NCBI GenBank assembly: GCA_031271905.1
Contig: JAISUT010000038.1
Location: forward strand, 1-33,229
Length of the DNA: 33,229 bases
From: Acidobacteriota bacterium
Lineage (GTDB): Bacteria; Acidobacteriota; UBA6911
Reading direction: 5' to 3'
The notes beneath the pieces were generated by a model, which saw nothing but the letters and a program-made list of their open reading frames with translations, made no database searches and was not told the origin of the DNA. Numbering within the stretch: the stretch's first letter is position 1; every line of letters starts with the position of its first letter. Made by a program: the position numbers and the translations under genes. Below are positions 9,069-17,490 of this stretch, in pieces.

Positions 9069-10012
9069 GGGAAACGCCTCCCCTTCAGGAGCACCGCGCC
9101 CAGGCCGAGGGCGAAGGCGGCGCCGAGCACGCCCAGCCCCAGCGGGAAATGGAGGTTGTCGCGCATGGAGCGGTACAGCGGCAGGCAGCAGGTGAAGCGC
9201 ACGCCGTCCGCCCCGTCCGCCCAGGCGGGGACCAGGAGAAGGTCGCGGTGGTCGAGCAGCGCCCGGCCGCCCAGGCGGCGGTCGCGGGGGAGCACGTAGT
9301 CGTACACGCCCGCCCGCGGCAGCAGCTCCGCGACCTGGGCGCCGTCCAGGAGCACCCGCACCGGCGGCGCGGACGGCGGCGCGGCGCCGCCCCTCATGCT
9401 GAAACTGATCGGCTCCCCGGTCTGGGCGGCGTAAAACCCCCGCCTGCGGTTCAGGTCGAAACCGGGCAGCGCCGGGGGCGCGGACAGCTCCTCGACGCCG
9501 GCCGCCTCGCGCCCCGACTCGCCGTAGAGGTTGAGCGCGGTCTGGGTCACAAAGCGCCTGCATCCACCCCCCGCCCCGTCCCCGCGCACCCGCGCCACCG
9601 CCCAAAGCTCGAGTTGCACGTAACTCCCGCTGTAGACGGTGAGGCGGCGCGTGCCGGGCCCGACCGCCATGCGGTACGCCTTGCGCCGATCCTCCGGCTG
9701 GACGGCGTGATCCGCCGCCGGACCGTAGCGGATGGGGTCGGCCGTGTAGTAGGCCTCCAGATCCTCGACGTCCAGCCCGTCCGCGCCGCGCAAGGCGAAC
9801 GTCGCCTCGACTCCGCCGTCCCGCGTCCTGCGCTGCCCCTCGAAATGCCACCAGATCCCCTCGACGCCGGCGCAGGCATCGCCTGCGGGCAGCCCGGAGG
9901 AAATGCCTGCGGGAACCGCCGTCACCGCGAGCAGGGACGCGACGCAAAGGGGCAGGAGCAGCCGGAGCGGCGTGCGGGGGGATGGAGACGGGTGTTTTTC
10001 CAAGCCGGGCAT
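9059..10012 (-). CDS. Exported, C-terminally anchored protein behind the B12 riboswitch (DUF4198-like?)
   Basis: 317 residues: an N-terminal signal sequence (Arg, then LLLPLCVASLLAVTAVPAG), an extracytoplasmic region of about 230 residues, and a C-terminal membrane segment (about 288-310) ending in Lys/Arg. The middle contains GVYDYVLPRDRRLGG and nearby beta-rich sequence that loosely recalls DUF4198 proteins found beside metal or corrinoid uptake systems; I am not certain of this. Cys47 and a few other Cys are present. It is the first gene after the cobalamin riboswitch and overlaps the polyferredoxin start by 10 nt. A cofactor- or metal-binding receptor, or a periplasmic partner of the polyferredoxin, are possible roles. 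No enzyme motif was recognised. Confidence 0.75.
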   Translation of the reverse strand: MPGLEKHPSPSPRTPLRLLLPLCVASLLAVTAVPAGISSGLPAGDACAGVEGIWWHFEGQRRTRDGGVEATFALRGADGLDVEDLEAYYTADPIRYGPAADHAVQPEDRRKAYRMAVGPGTRRLTVYSGSYVQLELWAVARVRGDGAGGGCRRFVTQTALNLYGESGREAAGVEELSAPPALPGFDLNRRRGFYAAQTGEPISFSMRGGAAPPSAPPVRVLLDGAQVAELLPRAGVYDYVLPRDRRLGGRALLDHRDLLLVPAWADGADGVRFTCCLPLYRSMRDNLHFPLGLGVLGAAFALGLGAVLLKGRRFPWR

Positions 10013-10054
10013 TCCAGGTCTCTTTCTCTCGAAGAGCGTGCTGAAACAGGCGAA

Positions 10055-10252
10055 GGCAGGTTTCCTGGCTTACGGCAAGGGCGGCGGCTTGCGCCGCGAC
10101 GCCCGCCGTCCCACAGGCCTTCCCCGCCCGGGTGGGGCGAGTGACCGGCGTTTGCGACCGGGTTGGCGCAGACGCCCGAGGACGGCTTTCCGATTACAGT
10201 GGCGGGACCGTGCGGGATTCGCACCCGCTTCCCTTCCCTTCGCCGACATCTC
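10055..10252 (-). ncRNA. Cobalamin (AdoCbl-type) riboswitch
   Basis: Read on the minus strand, the segment opens with GGGAAGCGGGTGCGAATCCC and continues with a GCACGGTCCCGCCACTGTAA block containing the GCCACTG B12 box (10197-10203). It contains a GGGGAAGGC element and ends with AAGCCAGGAAACCTGCC, all in consensus order. The aptamer ends about 43 nt before the start codon at 10012 of the exported anchored protein. Known cobalamin riboswitches usually switch expression off when B12 is abundant, so the four-gene operon is expected to be induced on B12 shortage. Whether control is by attenuation or by hiding the ribosome site cannot be decided here. Confidence 0.95.
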
Positions 10253-10267
10253 AAACAGAAAGAAGGA

Positions 10268-10297
10268 TAGATACTACATCGGTCGAAGCTTTGTCAA
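10268..10297 (-). promoter_or_regulatory. Promoter of the riboswitch-led operon
   Basis: The minus strand has a perfect -35 TTGACA (10292-10297) and TATCTA (10268-10273) with an 18-bp spacer. This would start transcription just before the 5' edge of the riboswitch, which supports it despite the imperfect -10. Confidence 0.55.
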
Positions 10298-10385
10298 AAA
10301 AAAGCGGGGCTGCGCTTGGAAACCCTTGGAAATCCTTGGGAATTTGGGGGCGCTCAGGGGAACTCATTGGGGGGGGAACTCGGGA

Positions 10386-10414
10386 TTGACGCAGGAAGCG
10401 ACGACTGCTATGAT
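10386..10414 (+). promoter_or_regulatory. Near-consensus sigma-70-type promoter of rpmB
   Basis: TTGACG (10386-10391), a 17-bp spacer and TATGAT (10409-10414) lie about 30 bp before the rpmB start. It is divergent from the riboswitch operon promoter. The rest of the 430-bp spacer at 10013-10442 is riboswitch plus about 90 bp with short G-rich repeats and no gene. Confidence 0.75.
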
Positions 10415-10442
10415 CTATCCTTTTTTGACGGGAGTGACGACC

Positions 10443-10634
10443 ATGCCGATGCAGTGTTATGTTTGTGAAAAGAAGCCCATCTTCGGGCACACGGTTTCCC
10501 ACGCGCACAACGTCCGCTCGCGCAAGTTCTATCCGAACCTGCAGAGCATCAAGATCGTCGAGAACGGCAATGTGAAGCGCGTCCGCATCTGCACGCGCTG
10601 CCTGCGCTCCGGCAAGGTGCAGAAGGCCGTATAG
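10443..10634 (+). CDS. rpmB: 50S ribosomal protein L28
   Basis: A 63-residue protein beginning MPMQCYVCEKKPIFGHTVSH, with ARG-type L28 features (SRKFYPNLQSIK, RICTRCLRSGKVQK). Two CxxC pairs (CYVC and CTRC) make it the zinc-ribbon form of L28, a structural component of the large ribosomal subunit. The start is set by GGGAG about 8 nt upstream and by a promoter just before it. The frame is open further upstream across the riboswitch region, but that part has no ribosomal content. The gene stands alone, without rpmG, and converges on the Rel gene. Confidence 0.95.
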   Translation: MPMQCYVCEKKPIFGHTVSHAHNVRSRKFYPNLQSIKIVENGNVKRVRICTRCLRSGKVQKAV

Positions 10635-10749
10635 GCGTTCGGCGCACCGGCCGAAAACCATGGGAAGCGGGCACGTCCGCCCAAGCCCGCCAAGGGCTGG
10701 CGCGCGCCCGCATGCGCCGGCACCCTCCCGGCAAGCCGCCCCATCCCAA

Positions 10750-10787
10750 GGGGACCTCTAAAAAGCTCGCAGGCAGGGCGCGCCGCC
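10750..10787. repeat. Left half of the interspersed inverted-repeat element (copy C, truncated)
   Basis: GGGGACCTCTAAAAAGCTCG and the following GCAGGCAGGGCGCGCCGCC match the left arm of the full copy at 20757. The match stops flush with the stop codon of the Rel gene (10788). The right arm is missing. Confidence 0.7.
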
Positions 10788-13013
10788 TCACGACAGTTGC
10801 CGCTCACGCTCCACGTCCTCTATCCCCTCGATCGACTTTATCCCTTGGACGATTTTCTGCAACTGCTTGACGTCGGAGACGTCCAGCATGATGTCGATGA
10901 TGCGCCTCCCCGCGTCGGGCAGGCTGCGGGAGCGGGATTCGCGGATGTTGACCTTCTGCTTGGAGACGGCGGTGATGATCTCGGCGAGCACCTGCTGCTT
11001 GTCCTCGGAGACGATGTTCAGATGCACCTCGAACGTCTCGTGCCCGTCGCCCGCCACCCACTCCACGTCGATGATGCGGTCGGTGCCGAGGAGGTTCTTC
11101 AGGCTGGGGCAGTCCGCCATGTGGACGAAGATGCCCTTCCCGCGTGTGATGTAGCCCAGGATGTCGTCCCCTAGGATGGGGTTGCAACACTTGGCGCGGT
11201 AGATCACCATGTCGTCCGACCCTTTGACGGTGACGGCGGACTGGCCCTTGCCTTTGCCGAAGACGCCGCGCACGACGTTGGATATCATCGCCAGCTTCGA
11301 CGTGGAGTGGGCGGGCGCGGCCGGGACGGCGCCTGCCGACGCATGCTCGACGGACGCCTCCGCCGACGGCGCACGGTCGGGGAACAACGGCCCGAGTATC
11401 TGCCGGGGGGTGAGCATACCGTAGCCCACCGCCGGGTAGATCTCGTCCACCTTGCGCAAACCACACCGCCCCATGACCTGGAACAGCTCCGGCATCTGCA
11501 AGACCTTCTTCCAGGCGACGCCGAAGCGCTGCGACTCCTTCTCCAGCAACGCGCGCCCCACCTCGGCGGCGGCCTCGCGCTCCTTCTGGTTGATGAAGCG
11601 CCTGATCTTGTTGCGCGTCCGCGAGGTCTTGACGAAGGAGAGCCATTCGCGCCGGGGCGAGGCGTCCTCGTCGGTCAGCACCTCCACGATCTCCCCATGC
11701 TTGATCTTGTAGCGCAACGGCACGATGCGCCCGTTCACCTTCGCCGCCACGCACTTGTTCCCGATCTCGGAGTGGATGGCGTAGGCGAAGTCCACCGGCG
11801 TGGCGTCCCGGGGAAGCGTGATGACCTCCCCCTTGGGGGTGAAGCAGTAGACCTCGTCCTGGTAGAGGTCGATCTTCAAGTTGTTCAGGAACTCGCGCGG
11901 GTCGCTGACCTCCTGCTGAGACTCGATCAACTGGCGCAACCAGCGGAACTGCTCCTCGCCCTCGACCACCCCTTGCTTCCCCTCCTTATACTTCCAATGG
12001 GCGGCGAGCCCCTCCTCGGCGACGAAGTGCATCTCCTCGGTGCGTATCTGGATCTCGAACGGCTGCCCGCTGCGCCCGATCACCGAGGTGTGCAGCGACT
12101 GGTAGAGGTTCATGCGGGGGATCGCGATGTAGTCCCGGATGCGGCCCGGAACCGGCTTCCAGAGGTTGTGCAGGAGGCCCAGGATGCTGTAACAGTGCTC
12201 CACGGTGTCGGTGATCACCCGGATGGCGATGAAGTCGAACACCTCGTCGATGGTGATCTTCTGGCGCTTCATCTTGTTGTAGACGCCGTAAATGCGCTTG
12301 ATGCGGCTTTCGAGGCGGGCGGGGATGCCGTGCTCGTCCAGCGCCCTGCGGATGGTGCCCTCGGCCTCGTCGATGAAGTCCTTGCTGACGGCGCGCCGCG
12401 CCTCGATCTGCGCCACCGTGTGCTGGTACGCCGCCGGATCGAGGAAGCTGAAGGAGAGGTCTTCGAGTTCGCCCCTGATCTTGGACATCCCCAGGCGGTG
12501 CGCCAGCGGCGCGTAGATGTTCAACGTCTCCAGCGCGATGCGCTCCCGCTTCTCGGGCGGGAGGTGTTGCAACGTGCGCATGTTGTGCAGGCGGTCGGCG
12601 AGCTTCACGAACAGCACGCGGATGTCGTGGACCATCGCCAGCAACATCTTGCGGAAGGTCTCCGCCTGCTTCGCCTGACGGGTCGCGCCCAGCCTCATCT
12701 GGGCGATCTTGGTGACGCCGTCCACCAATTGGAAGATGTCCTCGCCGAACTGCCTGCGCAACTCGTCGGCGCCGATCAGCGTGTCCTCCAACACGTCGTG
12801 CAGCAGTCCGGCGGTGACCGTCTCCGCGTCCAGCTTGAGTCCCGCGAGGATGTTGGCGACTTCCAGGGGGTGGGTCAGGTAAGGCTCGCCGCTCTGGCGC
12901 ACCTGCCCCTTGTGGTATTTGGCGGAGACGACATACCCCCGCTGGATGACCTCCACCGACGCGCCGGGATGGTAGCGCGTCACCTGCTCCGCCAAATCTT
13001 GATACCGTATCAT
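10788..13013 (-). CDS. rel: Bifunctional (p)ppGpp synthetase/hydrolase, RelA/SpoT family
   Basis: A 741-residue long RSH protein that makes and degrades (p)ppGpp, the stringent-response signal. The hydrolase domain keeps the HD pair (LLHDVLEDT, His72-Asp73) and KLADRLHNMRTL (137-148). The synthetase domain has RIKRIYGVYNKMKRQK (237-252), YQSLHTSVIG (304-313) and EIQIRTEEMHFVAEEG (320-335). The RQK at the specificity loop is the basic type seen in bifunctional Rel enzymes rather than the acidic RelA type. The TGS domain spans about 387-448. A CCNP..GDDI zinc-finger/RIS region and a C-terminal ACT domain follow. Both active sites look intact. It sits alone between two copies of the repeat element and converges on rpmB. 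Confidence 0.96.
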   Translation of the reverse strand: MIRYQDLAEQVTRYHPGASVEVIQRGYVVSAKYHKGQVRQSGEPYLTHPLEVANILAGLKLDAETVTAGLLHDVLEDTLIGADELRRQFGEDIFQLVDGVTKIAQMRLGATRQAKQAETFRKMLLAMVHDIRVLFVKLADRLHNMRTLQHLPPEKRERIALETLNIYAPLAHRLGMSKIRGELEDLSFSFLDPAAYQHTVAQIEARRAVSKDFIDEAEGTIRRALDEHGIPARLESRIKRIYGVYNKMKRQKITIDEVFDFIAIRVITDTVEHCYSILGLLHNLWKPVPGRIRDYIAIPRMNLYQSLHTSVIGRSGQPFEIQIRTEEMHFVAEEGLAAHWKYKEGKQGVVEGEEQFRWLRQLIESQQEVSDPREFLNNLKIDLYQDEVYCFTPKGEVITLPRDATPVDFAYAIHSEIGNKCVAAKVNGRIVPLRYKIKHGEIVEVLTDEDASPRREWLSFVKTSRTRNKIRRFINQKEREAAAEVGRALLEKESQRFGVAWKKVLQMPELFQVMGRCGLRKVDEIYPAVGYGMLTPRQILGPLFPDRAPSAEASVEHASAGAVPAAPAHSTSKLAMISNVVRGVFGKGKGQSAVTVKGSDDMVIYRAKCCNPILGDDILGYITRGKGIFVHMADCPSLKNLLGTDRIIDVEWVAGDGHETFEVHLNIVSEDKQQVLAEIITAVSKQKVNIRESRSRSLPDAGRRIIDIMLDVSDVKQLQKIVQGIKSIEGIEDVERERQLS

Positions 13014-13039
13014 ATGCTTTCACCGCCGGTTCCGCATGA

Positions 13040-13160
13040 GGGAACCTCTAAAACCCCGGACGCCGCGTCACACCTTGGTCGAAAACGCCCAGTCGCCTCG
13101 GCGAACTCCGCTTTTCGACCTGCGGCGACGCCTTGTCTGCGAGGTTTTTTGGAGGTTCCC
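13040..13160. repeat. Interspersed inverted-repeat element, full copy A (121 bp)
   Basis: The ends are inverted repeats: GGGAACCTCTAAAA at the left, and TTTTTTGGAGGTTCCC at the right, which reads inward as GGGAACCTCCAAAAAA. The interior has TGGTCGAAAA and TTTTCGACCTGCGGCG as a second, partly decayed inverted pair around CGCC...CCTCGGCGAAC.CCGC. It shares order and length with copy B at 20757-20878. It lies just upstream of the Rel start and may form a long hairpin in the Rel leader. Confidence 0.8.
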
Positions 13161-13234
13161 ATGATAGCAGATACGCCGCCCGGGTAAAGTGGTTGCACGA
13201 AAATTGTCGCGTGAAGACAACCGGGGGGGGGCGG

Positions 13235-14476
13235 TCAGGGCTCCGCGCCGTAGGCGATCTGCATCCGGCGAACCGCCACGCCCGCCAGCCACAGCATCAC
13301 CGCGGTGATGGCGCAAAGCCCCAGGACGGCGCCTGTGCGCGACGCCGGGGTGGCGGGCGTCATCAGTATGCGCAGGAGGGGGGCCACGTCGCGATCCATC
13401 GCCGCAGGCACGGGGCACAGCGATTGCAGGTAATGCAGGATGCTCGCCTTCTGCAGGACCGCAGGCAGGAAGCTGCCGACCCCCTCCCACGCCAGCAGGG
13501 CGGCGGCGGGGACGACGGGGTTGCGCAAAAACAGCCCGGCGGCCAGGAACACGCTGCCGTAGCCGACGCAACCCATGGTCGCCGCCAGCGCGTACCAGAA
13601 GGCGTGCGCCGCCCCCGCCTCGCGCCAATAGAGCTGCGCCTGCACGGGGTCGTGCGACCAGACCATGATGGCGAACGCCAGGAGCGCGCCGGCGACGAAG
13701 ATCACCGTCGAGGCGGCAAGCCCCGCGCCGTATTTCCCCAGGAGCAGCACCTCCCGCCGCACCGGAGAGAGGAACCAGAAATGCAAGGTCTTATCCAGCA
13801 TCTCCCCGCGAAAGAGGTTCATGAAGACGCCCAGCGCACCGAAGAACACGGCAAGGCGCAGGTAGTAGAACTGGAAGACGCCTGCGAAAGTCCGGCGGTC
13901 GTCCTCGAAGTCGTCCAACGCCGCTCCCATGGCCTTGGACGCCAGCACGCCGTCATGGAAGACCAGCGTCACCCTCCTCTCCCCGTCGAAGTAGACGAGC
14001 GTCCGGACGGAGCGCGGAGGGGGGCGCACGTCCGTCGGCCCGGGCGCGGCAGGCGCGACGGCGGCGGGCGCTCGCGCCATGGACGGCGGTGGCGGCGCCA
14101 CAGACGAGGCGGATGGCGGCGCGGCGGGCGCAGTGCCGGCGGGGGTCTGCGGCACGGGTGGAGGCGCGGGCACCGTGTAACTTCGGTCGTGCGACGTCTT
14201 CCCGAGCCGCGCCAGTACGGCTTCGATCGCATCCCCTTCCTTCACGCCGTCCCGTTGCGCGGGGGTGATGCGTCCGGCGGAAGCCAGCTCGATCCGCCGC
14301 AACTTCGCGCCCATGCCATGGCCGAGGACGATGACGGCGGGCAGCAGCGCCAAGGCGTAGACCCAGAAGGCGCGCCGCGAGAAGAAGGCGCGCCGCAACT
14401 CGATCCTCATGATCGCCAGCGTCTGGCGCGCGTGCCGCGCCTCCCATCGCCGCCATCCCAAAACCTCCACGCCCAT
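13235..14476 (-). CDS. ABC-2 type permease with Pro/Ala-rich extracytoplasmic loop
   Basis: A 413-residue membrane protein with one helix near the N-terminus (about 35-54) and a cluster of about five in the C-terminal half. This is the layout of ABC-2 exporter permeases. Between the first helix and the rest lies an extracytoplasmic region with a stretch of about 50 residues made almost only of Pro, Ala and Ser (about 102-154; DNA 14015-14173), then a compact beta-like segment VRTLVYFDGERRVTLVF. The ATG at 14476 has GGGGA about 8 nt upstream; a GTG six codons earlier overlaps that site and is less likely. It follows its probable ATPase partner by 57 bp as the last gene of the cluster. The substrate is unknown. 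Confidence 0.8.
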   Translation of the reverse strand: MGVEVLGWRRWEARHARQTLAIMRIELRRAFFSRRAFWVYALALLPAVIVLGHGMGAKLRRIELASAGRITPAQRDGVKEGDAIEAVLARLGKTSHDRSYTVPAPPPVPQTPAGTAPAAPPSASSVAPPPPSMARAPAAVAPAAPGPTDVRPPPRSVRTLVYFDGERRVTLVFHDGVLASKAMGAALDDFEDDRRTFAGVFQFYYLRLAVFFGALGVFMNLFRGEMLDKTLHFWFLSPVRREVLLLGKYGAGLAASTVIFVAGALLAFAIMVWSHDPVQAQLYWREAGAAHAFWYALAATMGCVGYGSVFLAAGLFLRNPVVPAAALLAWEGVGSFLPAVLQKASILHYLQSLCPVPAAMDRDVAPLLRILMTPATPASRTGAVLGLCAITAVMLWLAGVAVRRMQIAYGAEP

Positions 14477-14533
14477 CGCCGATCCCCTTTCCACGACAAC
14501 ACCGCCCGCAACGTCTCTGCGACAAACCGCAAT

Positions 14534-15472
14534 TTACCTTCCTTCACCGACCAGGTACTCGTAGAGCGCGTCCACGTTCTCGTCCGCCGGGATGACGCCG
14601 TCGATCTTGTGCCCGCCCGCAGCCAGCCCTCCGACGGCGCGGGCGAGGCGGTCCTGGTCGGTGGTCATCACCAGCAGCCCCCGCCGATCCTCGTTCAGCC
14701 GCACCTCCCGGACATGGTCCTCGCCGAACAGCAGCGCGGCGACGCGCGAAGGGTCTTGGCAACGGATGAGGTACTGGCAGGGACGCTCGTCGATCTCCTC
14801 GCGCACGTCGCGGATCTTCCCCTCGGCGACCACCATGCCGCCGGAGAGCAGCACCACCTGGTCGCTGATGACGTCCACCTCCTGCAGGACGTGGCTGGAG
14901 AGGATGACATGCCGCCCCCGCGCCGCCCAGTCGCGGAAGAGGGCGATGGTCTCGGCGCGCACCAGCGGGTCGAGGCCGTTGAGCGGCTCGTCCAACACCA
15001 GTATCTCCGGGTCGTGCGCGATGGCCTGGGCGAGGCGCACGCGCTGGCGCATCCCCTTGGAATAGGCGGCCATCTTCCGGTGCGCCGCCCCCTCCAACCC
15101 CAACCGCCGCAACGCATCCCACGCCTTCTCCTCGGCGGCGGCGCGGCTGTGGCCGAAAAGCAGCAGGCCGGTCGCGACGAAGCCCAGCCCGGTCGCCCAG
15201 CGCGGCGCGGCGTCGTACTGCGTGGCGTAGCCGGTGATGCGCATGAGCGCCTCCGGGTCGCGCGGGGAGACGCCCCGCATCATGACGACGCCGTCGTCGG
15301 GAAAGACCAGGCCCGTCATCAGGTTCATCAGCGTCGTCTTGCCCGCGCCGTTCGGCCCGACCAGAGACGTGATGCCGGGAGGGATGCGCAACGTGACGCG
15401 GCTCACCCCCAGCACCTCGCCGTAGAAGCGGGACACGTCGTCAAAGACGACCAAGGGCGGCGGCGCGGTCAT
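14534..15472 (-). CDS. ABC transporter ATP-binding protein (second ATPase of the cluster)
   Basis: A 312-residue ATPase with Walker A GPNGAGKTT, Q-loop YATQYD, signature YSKGMRQRVRLAQA, Walker B ILVLDEPLNGLD and switch His in LSSH. After about residue 215 a C-terminal domain of the kind found in CcmA/NatA-type exporters follows. The ATG at 15472 overlaps the stop of the preceding permease gene (ATGA), showing translational coupling. The frame extends upstream without ATPase sequence, so the coupled ATG is preferred. With its neighbours it should power an ABC-2 exporter, possibly a heteromer of two ATPases and two permeases. Confidence 0.92.
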   Translation of the reverse strand: MTAPPPLVVFDDVSRFYGEVLGVSRVTLRIPPGITSLVGPNGAGKTTLMNLMTGLVFPDDGVVMMRGVSPRDPEALMRITGYATQYDAAPRWATGLGFVATGLLLFGHSRAAAEEKAWDALRRLGLEGAAHRKMAAYSKGMRQRVRLAQAIAHDPEILVLDEPLNGLDPLVRAETIALFRDWAARGRHVILSSHVLQEVDVISDQVVLLSGGMVVAEGKIRDVREEIDERPCQYLIRCQDPSRVAALLFGEDHVREVRLNEDRRGLLVMTTDQDRLARAVGGLAAGGHKIDGVIPADENVDALYEYLVGEGR

Positions 15473-16344
15473 GAGACCACCTCCACGGGGCGCAGTTTGC
15501 GCTCCAGCACCAGGACGAGCAGCAGCAGGAGGACGGCGAGCGCCACGGCGGCGGCGGCCGCGCCGGGGGCCGAGGCGATGGCGGCGCCGCCCTTCCCGTC
15601 CGTGCCCATGACGGCGGCGGAGAGCCTCCAGACCGCCCAGGACGGGTTCAGGAGCGAACCCGCCGTGCCGCGAAAGACGAGGTTGACCATCCCCGCGACG
15701 CCGCCGAGGACGAAGAAGAAGCCCAGCACCAAGCCGCTGGCGACGGGGCGCAGCTTCACGTAAGCCGAACCCGCCAGCGCCACCATGCCGCACAGGGCGA
15801 GCCAGAGCCAGAACCCCGCGACCATGCCGACGCCGACCCGCCAATTGGCGGCGAACCACCCGCCGCCCGCCGAGCCGCACTGCAAAAGGAAGAGCAGGAC
15901 GCCGGGGACCCAGGTGGCGAGCGACAGCAGCGCCACGGGCGCCGCCAGCCTGCCGACGACGTAATCGGCGCGCGACAGCGGACGGCTGAAATAGAGGGGG
16001 AGGGCGTTGTCGGTCAGGTCGGGGGAGACCAGCCCCGGCCCCGTCAACGCGACGATGAAGACGGCGAAGACCTTCTGGACGGAGACGAAACGCAGGAAGA
16101 AGGCGCCGTCGATGGCCAGGTATTGCCGGAACGAACCGAGCCGGTCGAGCAGGTCGGCGTTGCCGGCAAGGTAGATGTAGACCGCGCACCAGAGCGGATA
16201 GGCCAGCGAGGCGACCAGGACGACGATGGCGTGCCGTTGGCGGAACATGCGCCGGAAGGTGTAGCGCGGCAGCACCAGAAGCCGTCGCCAGCGCCCTTCC
16301 AGGCGCCCCCGATACCGCTCGTACCCCCGTTTATACACCGCCAT
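15469..16344 (-). CDS. ABC-2 family permease
   Basis: A 291-residue integral membrane protein starting MAVYKRGYERYRGRLEGRW, a charged start I associate with ABC-2 permeases of Acidobacteria and Planctomycetes. About six hydrophobic segments follow, the last just before the C-terminus. The ATG at 16344 has GGAGG about 6 nt upstream. An in-frame extension to 16488 has arginine-rich non-membrane sequence and no such site, so it was rejected. The gene lies 160 bp after the first ATPase and overlaps the second ATPase by 4 nt. It is probably one of two membrane partners in the exporter. Confidence 0.85.
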   Translation of the reverse strand: MAVYKRGYERYRGRLEGRWRRLLVLPRYTFRRMFRQRHAIVVLVASLAYPLWCAVYIYLAGNADLLDRLGSFRQYLAIDGAFFLRFVSVQKVFAVFIVALTGPGLVSPDLTDNALPLYFSRPLSRADYVVGRLAAPVALLSLATWVPGVLLFLLQCGSAGGGWFAANWRVGVGMVAGFWLWLALCGMVALAGSAYVKLRPVASGLVLGFFFVLGGVAGMVNLVFRGTAGSLLNPSWAVWRLSAAVMGTDGKGGAAIASAPGAAAAAVALAVLLLLLVLVLERKLRPVEVVS

Positions 16345-16504
16345 CGAAGCCTCCTGCGCCGCCCGAAGCGGCGAAACCTCCAACGGGACAACCCGCCATG
16401 CGATCTTGCGCGGACGGGCGAGGGGGATTCGCCGGCGGCCCCATGGACGGGCGGACGATCCGGTCTCCGCGTGGCGCGCAGCCCCCACCCCGCCGGTCGT
16501 CGCG

Positions 16505-17458
16505 TCAGGCGGCTTCGCCGGGGGTGTGGGCGATGTGCCCCATCGCCTTCAGGAATATCTCCTCCAAGGTGTCGCGGCGATGCGTCAGCCGATGCACCAG
16601 CAACCCCTCCCGGCGCAGGACGCCCCACAGCGCGTCCACCTCAACCCCGGCGGGCAGCACGACGCGCCAGCGCCCCGCCCCCTCCGCGACGCCGCGCGCG
16701 CCGATCCCCTCCAGCCCCGCGCCGAGGCCGCCGTCGTCCCCGACGACCTCCAGCTCCACGAAACGGCGGTTGGAACGGCGCTCCTCCTCCAGGTTGCACC
16801 CGTGCGCCACCATGCCGTCCTTCAAGATCACCACCTCGTCGCAGACCTGCTCCACGTCGCGCAAAAGATGCGAGCAGAGCAGGATGTTCATCTTCTGCCC
16901 TTCTTTCATCTCCCGCACCAGGCGCAGCATCCGCTGGCGCGCCGCCGGGTCGAGCCCGTTGGTCGGCTCGTCCAGGATGAGCAGCTCCGGCCCATGGACG
17001 ACGGCTTGCGCGAGCTTCACCATCTGCTTCATCCCCAGCGAGTAGGTCCGCAGCTCCCGGTAGCGCGCCTCGCCCAGGCCCACGTGGAACAGCGTCTCGT
17101 GAGCCTTCTCCAGCGCGACCTTCGCGGGCAGCCCGGAAAGCTCGGCGAACATCCGCAGGAAGTTCACGGCGGTGACGTTGCCGATGAACGAGTCGTTCTC
17201 CGGCATGTAGCCGATGCGCAGGCGCACCTCCCGCGTCTCGCGGTGGCAGTCGAAGCCCAGGATGCGGGCGCGCCCCGCCGAAGGCGTGTGAAAGCCCAGC
17301 AGCGTCCGTATGAGCGTGGACTTGCCCGCCCCGTTCGGCCCCAGCAGGCCGACGGCCTTTCCCGCGCCTTCGTCCCCGAGGCTGCAGGAGACGCCGCGCA
17401 GGATCTCCCGCCGCCCGAGGACGACTTTCAGGTTTTCGACCTCCACCACACCCGCCAT
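16505..17458 (-). CDS. ABC transporter ATP-binding protein (first ATPase of the cluster)
   Basis: A 317-residue ATPase: Walker A GPNGAGKST, Q-loop YMPENDS, signature YSLGMKQMVKLAQA, Walker B LLILDEPTNGLD, and LLCSH with the switch His. The C-terminal about 90 residues form the extra domain common in exporter ATPases of the NatA/CcmA kind. GGAGGGG stands 4 nt before the ATG; a GTG one codon earlier is also possible. It is separated from the anti-sigma gene by 114 bp that contain a strong inverted repeat, so the ABC genes may be partly uncoupled from the sigma operon. The transported substrate cannot be inferred. Confidence 0.92.
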   Translation of the reverse strand: MAGVVEVENLKVVLGRREILRGVSCSLGDEGAGKAVGLLGPNGAGKSTLIRTLLGFHTPSAGRARILGFDCHRETREVRLRIGYMPENDSFIGNVTAVNFLRMFAELSGLPAKVALEKAHETLFHVGLGEARYRELRTYSLGMKQMVKLAQAVVHGPELLILDEPTNGLDPAARQRMLRLVREMKEGQKMNILLCSHLLRDVEQVCDEVVILKDGMVAHGCNLEEERRSNRRFVELEVVGDDGGLGAGLEGIGARGVAEGAGRWRVVLPAGVEVDALWGVLRREGLLVHRLTHRRDTLEEIFLKAMGHIAHTPGEAA

Positions 17459-17490
17459 CACGCCCCTCCAACCACGATCGACACGGATGA

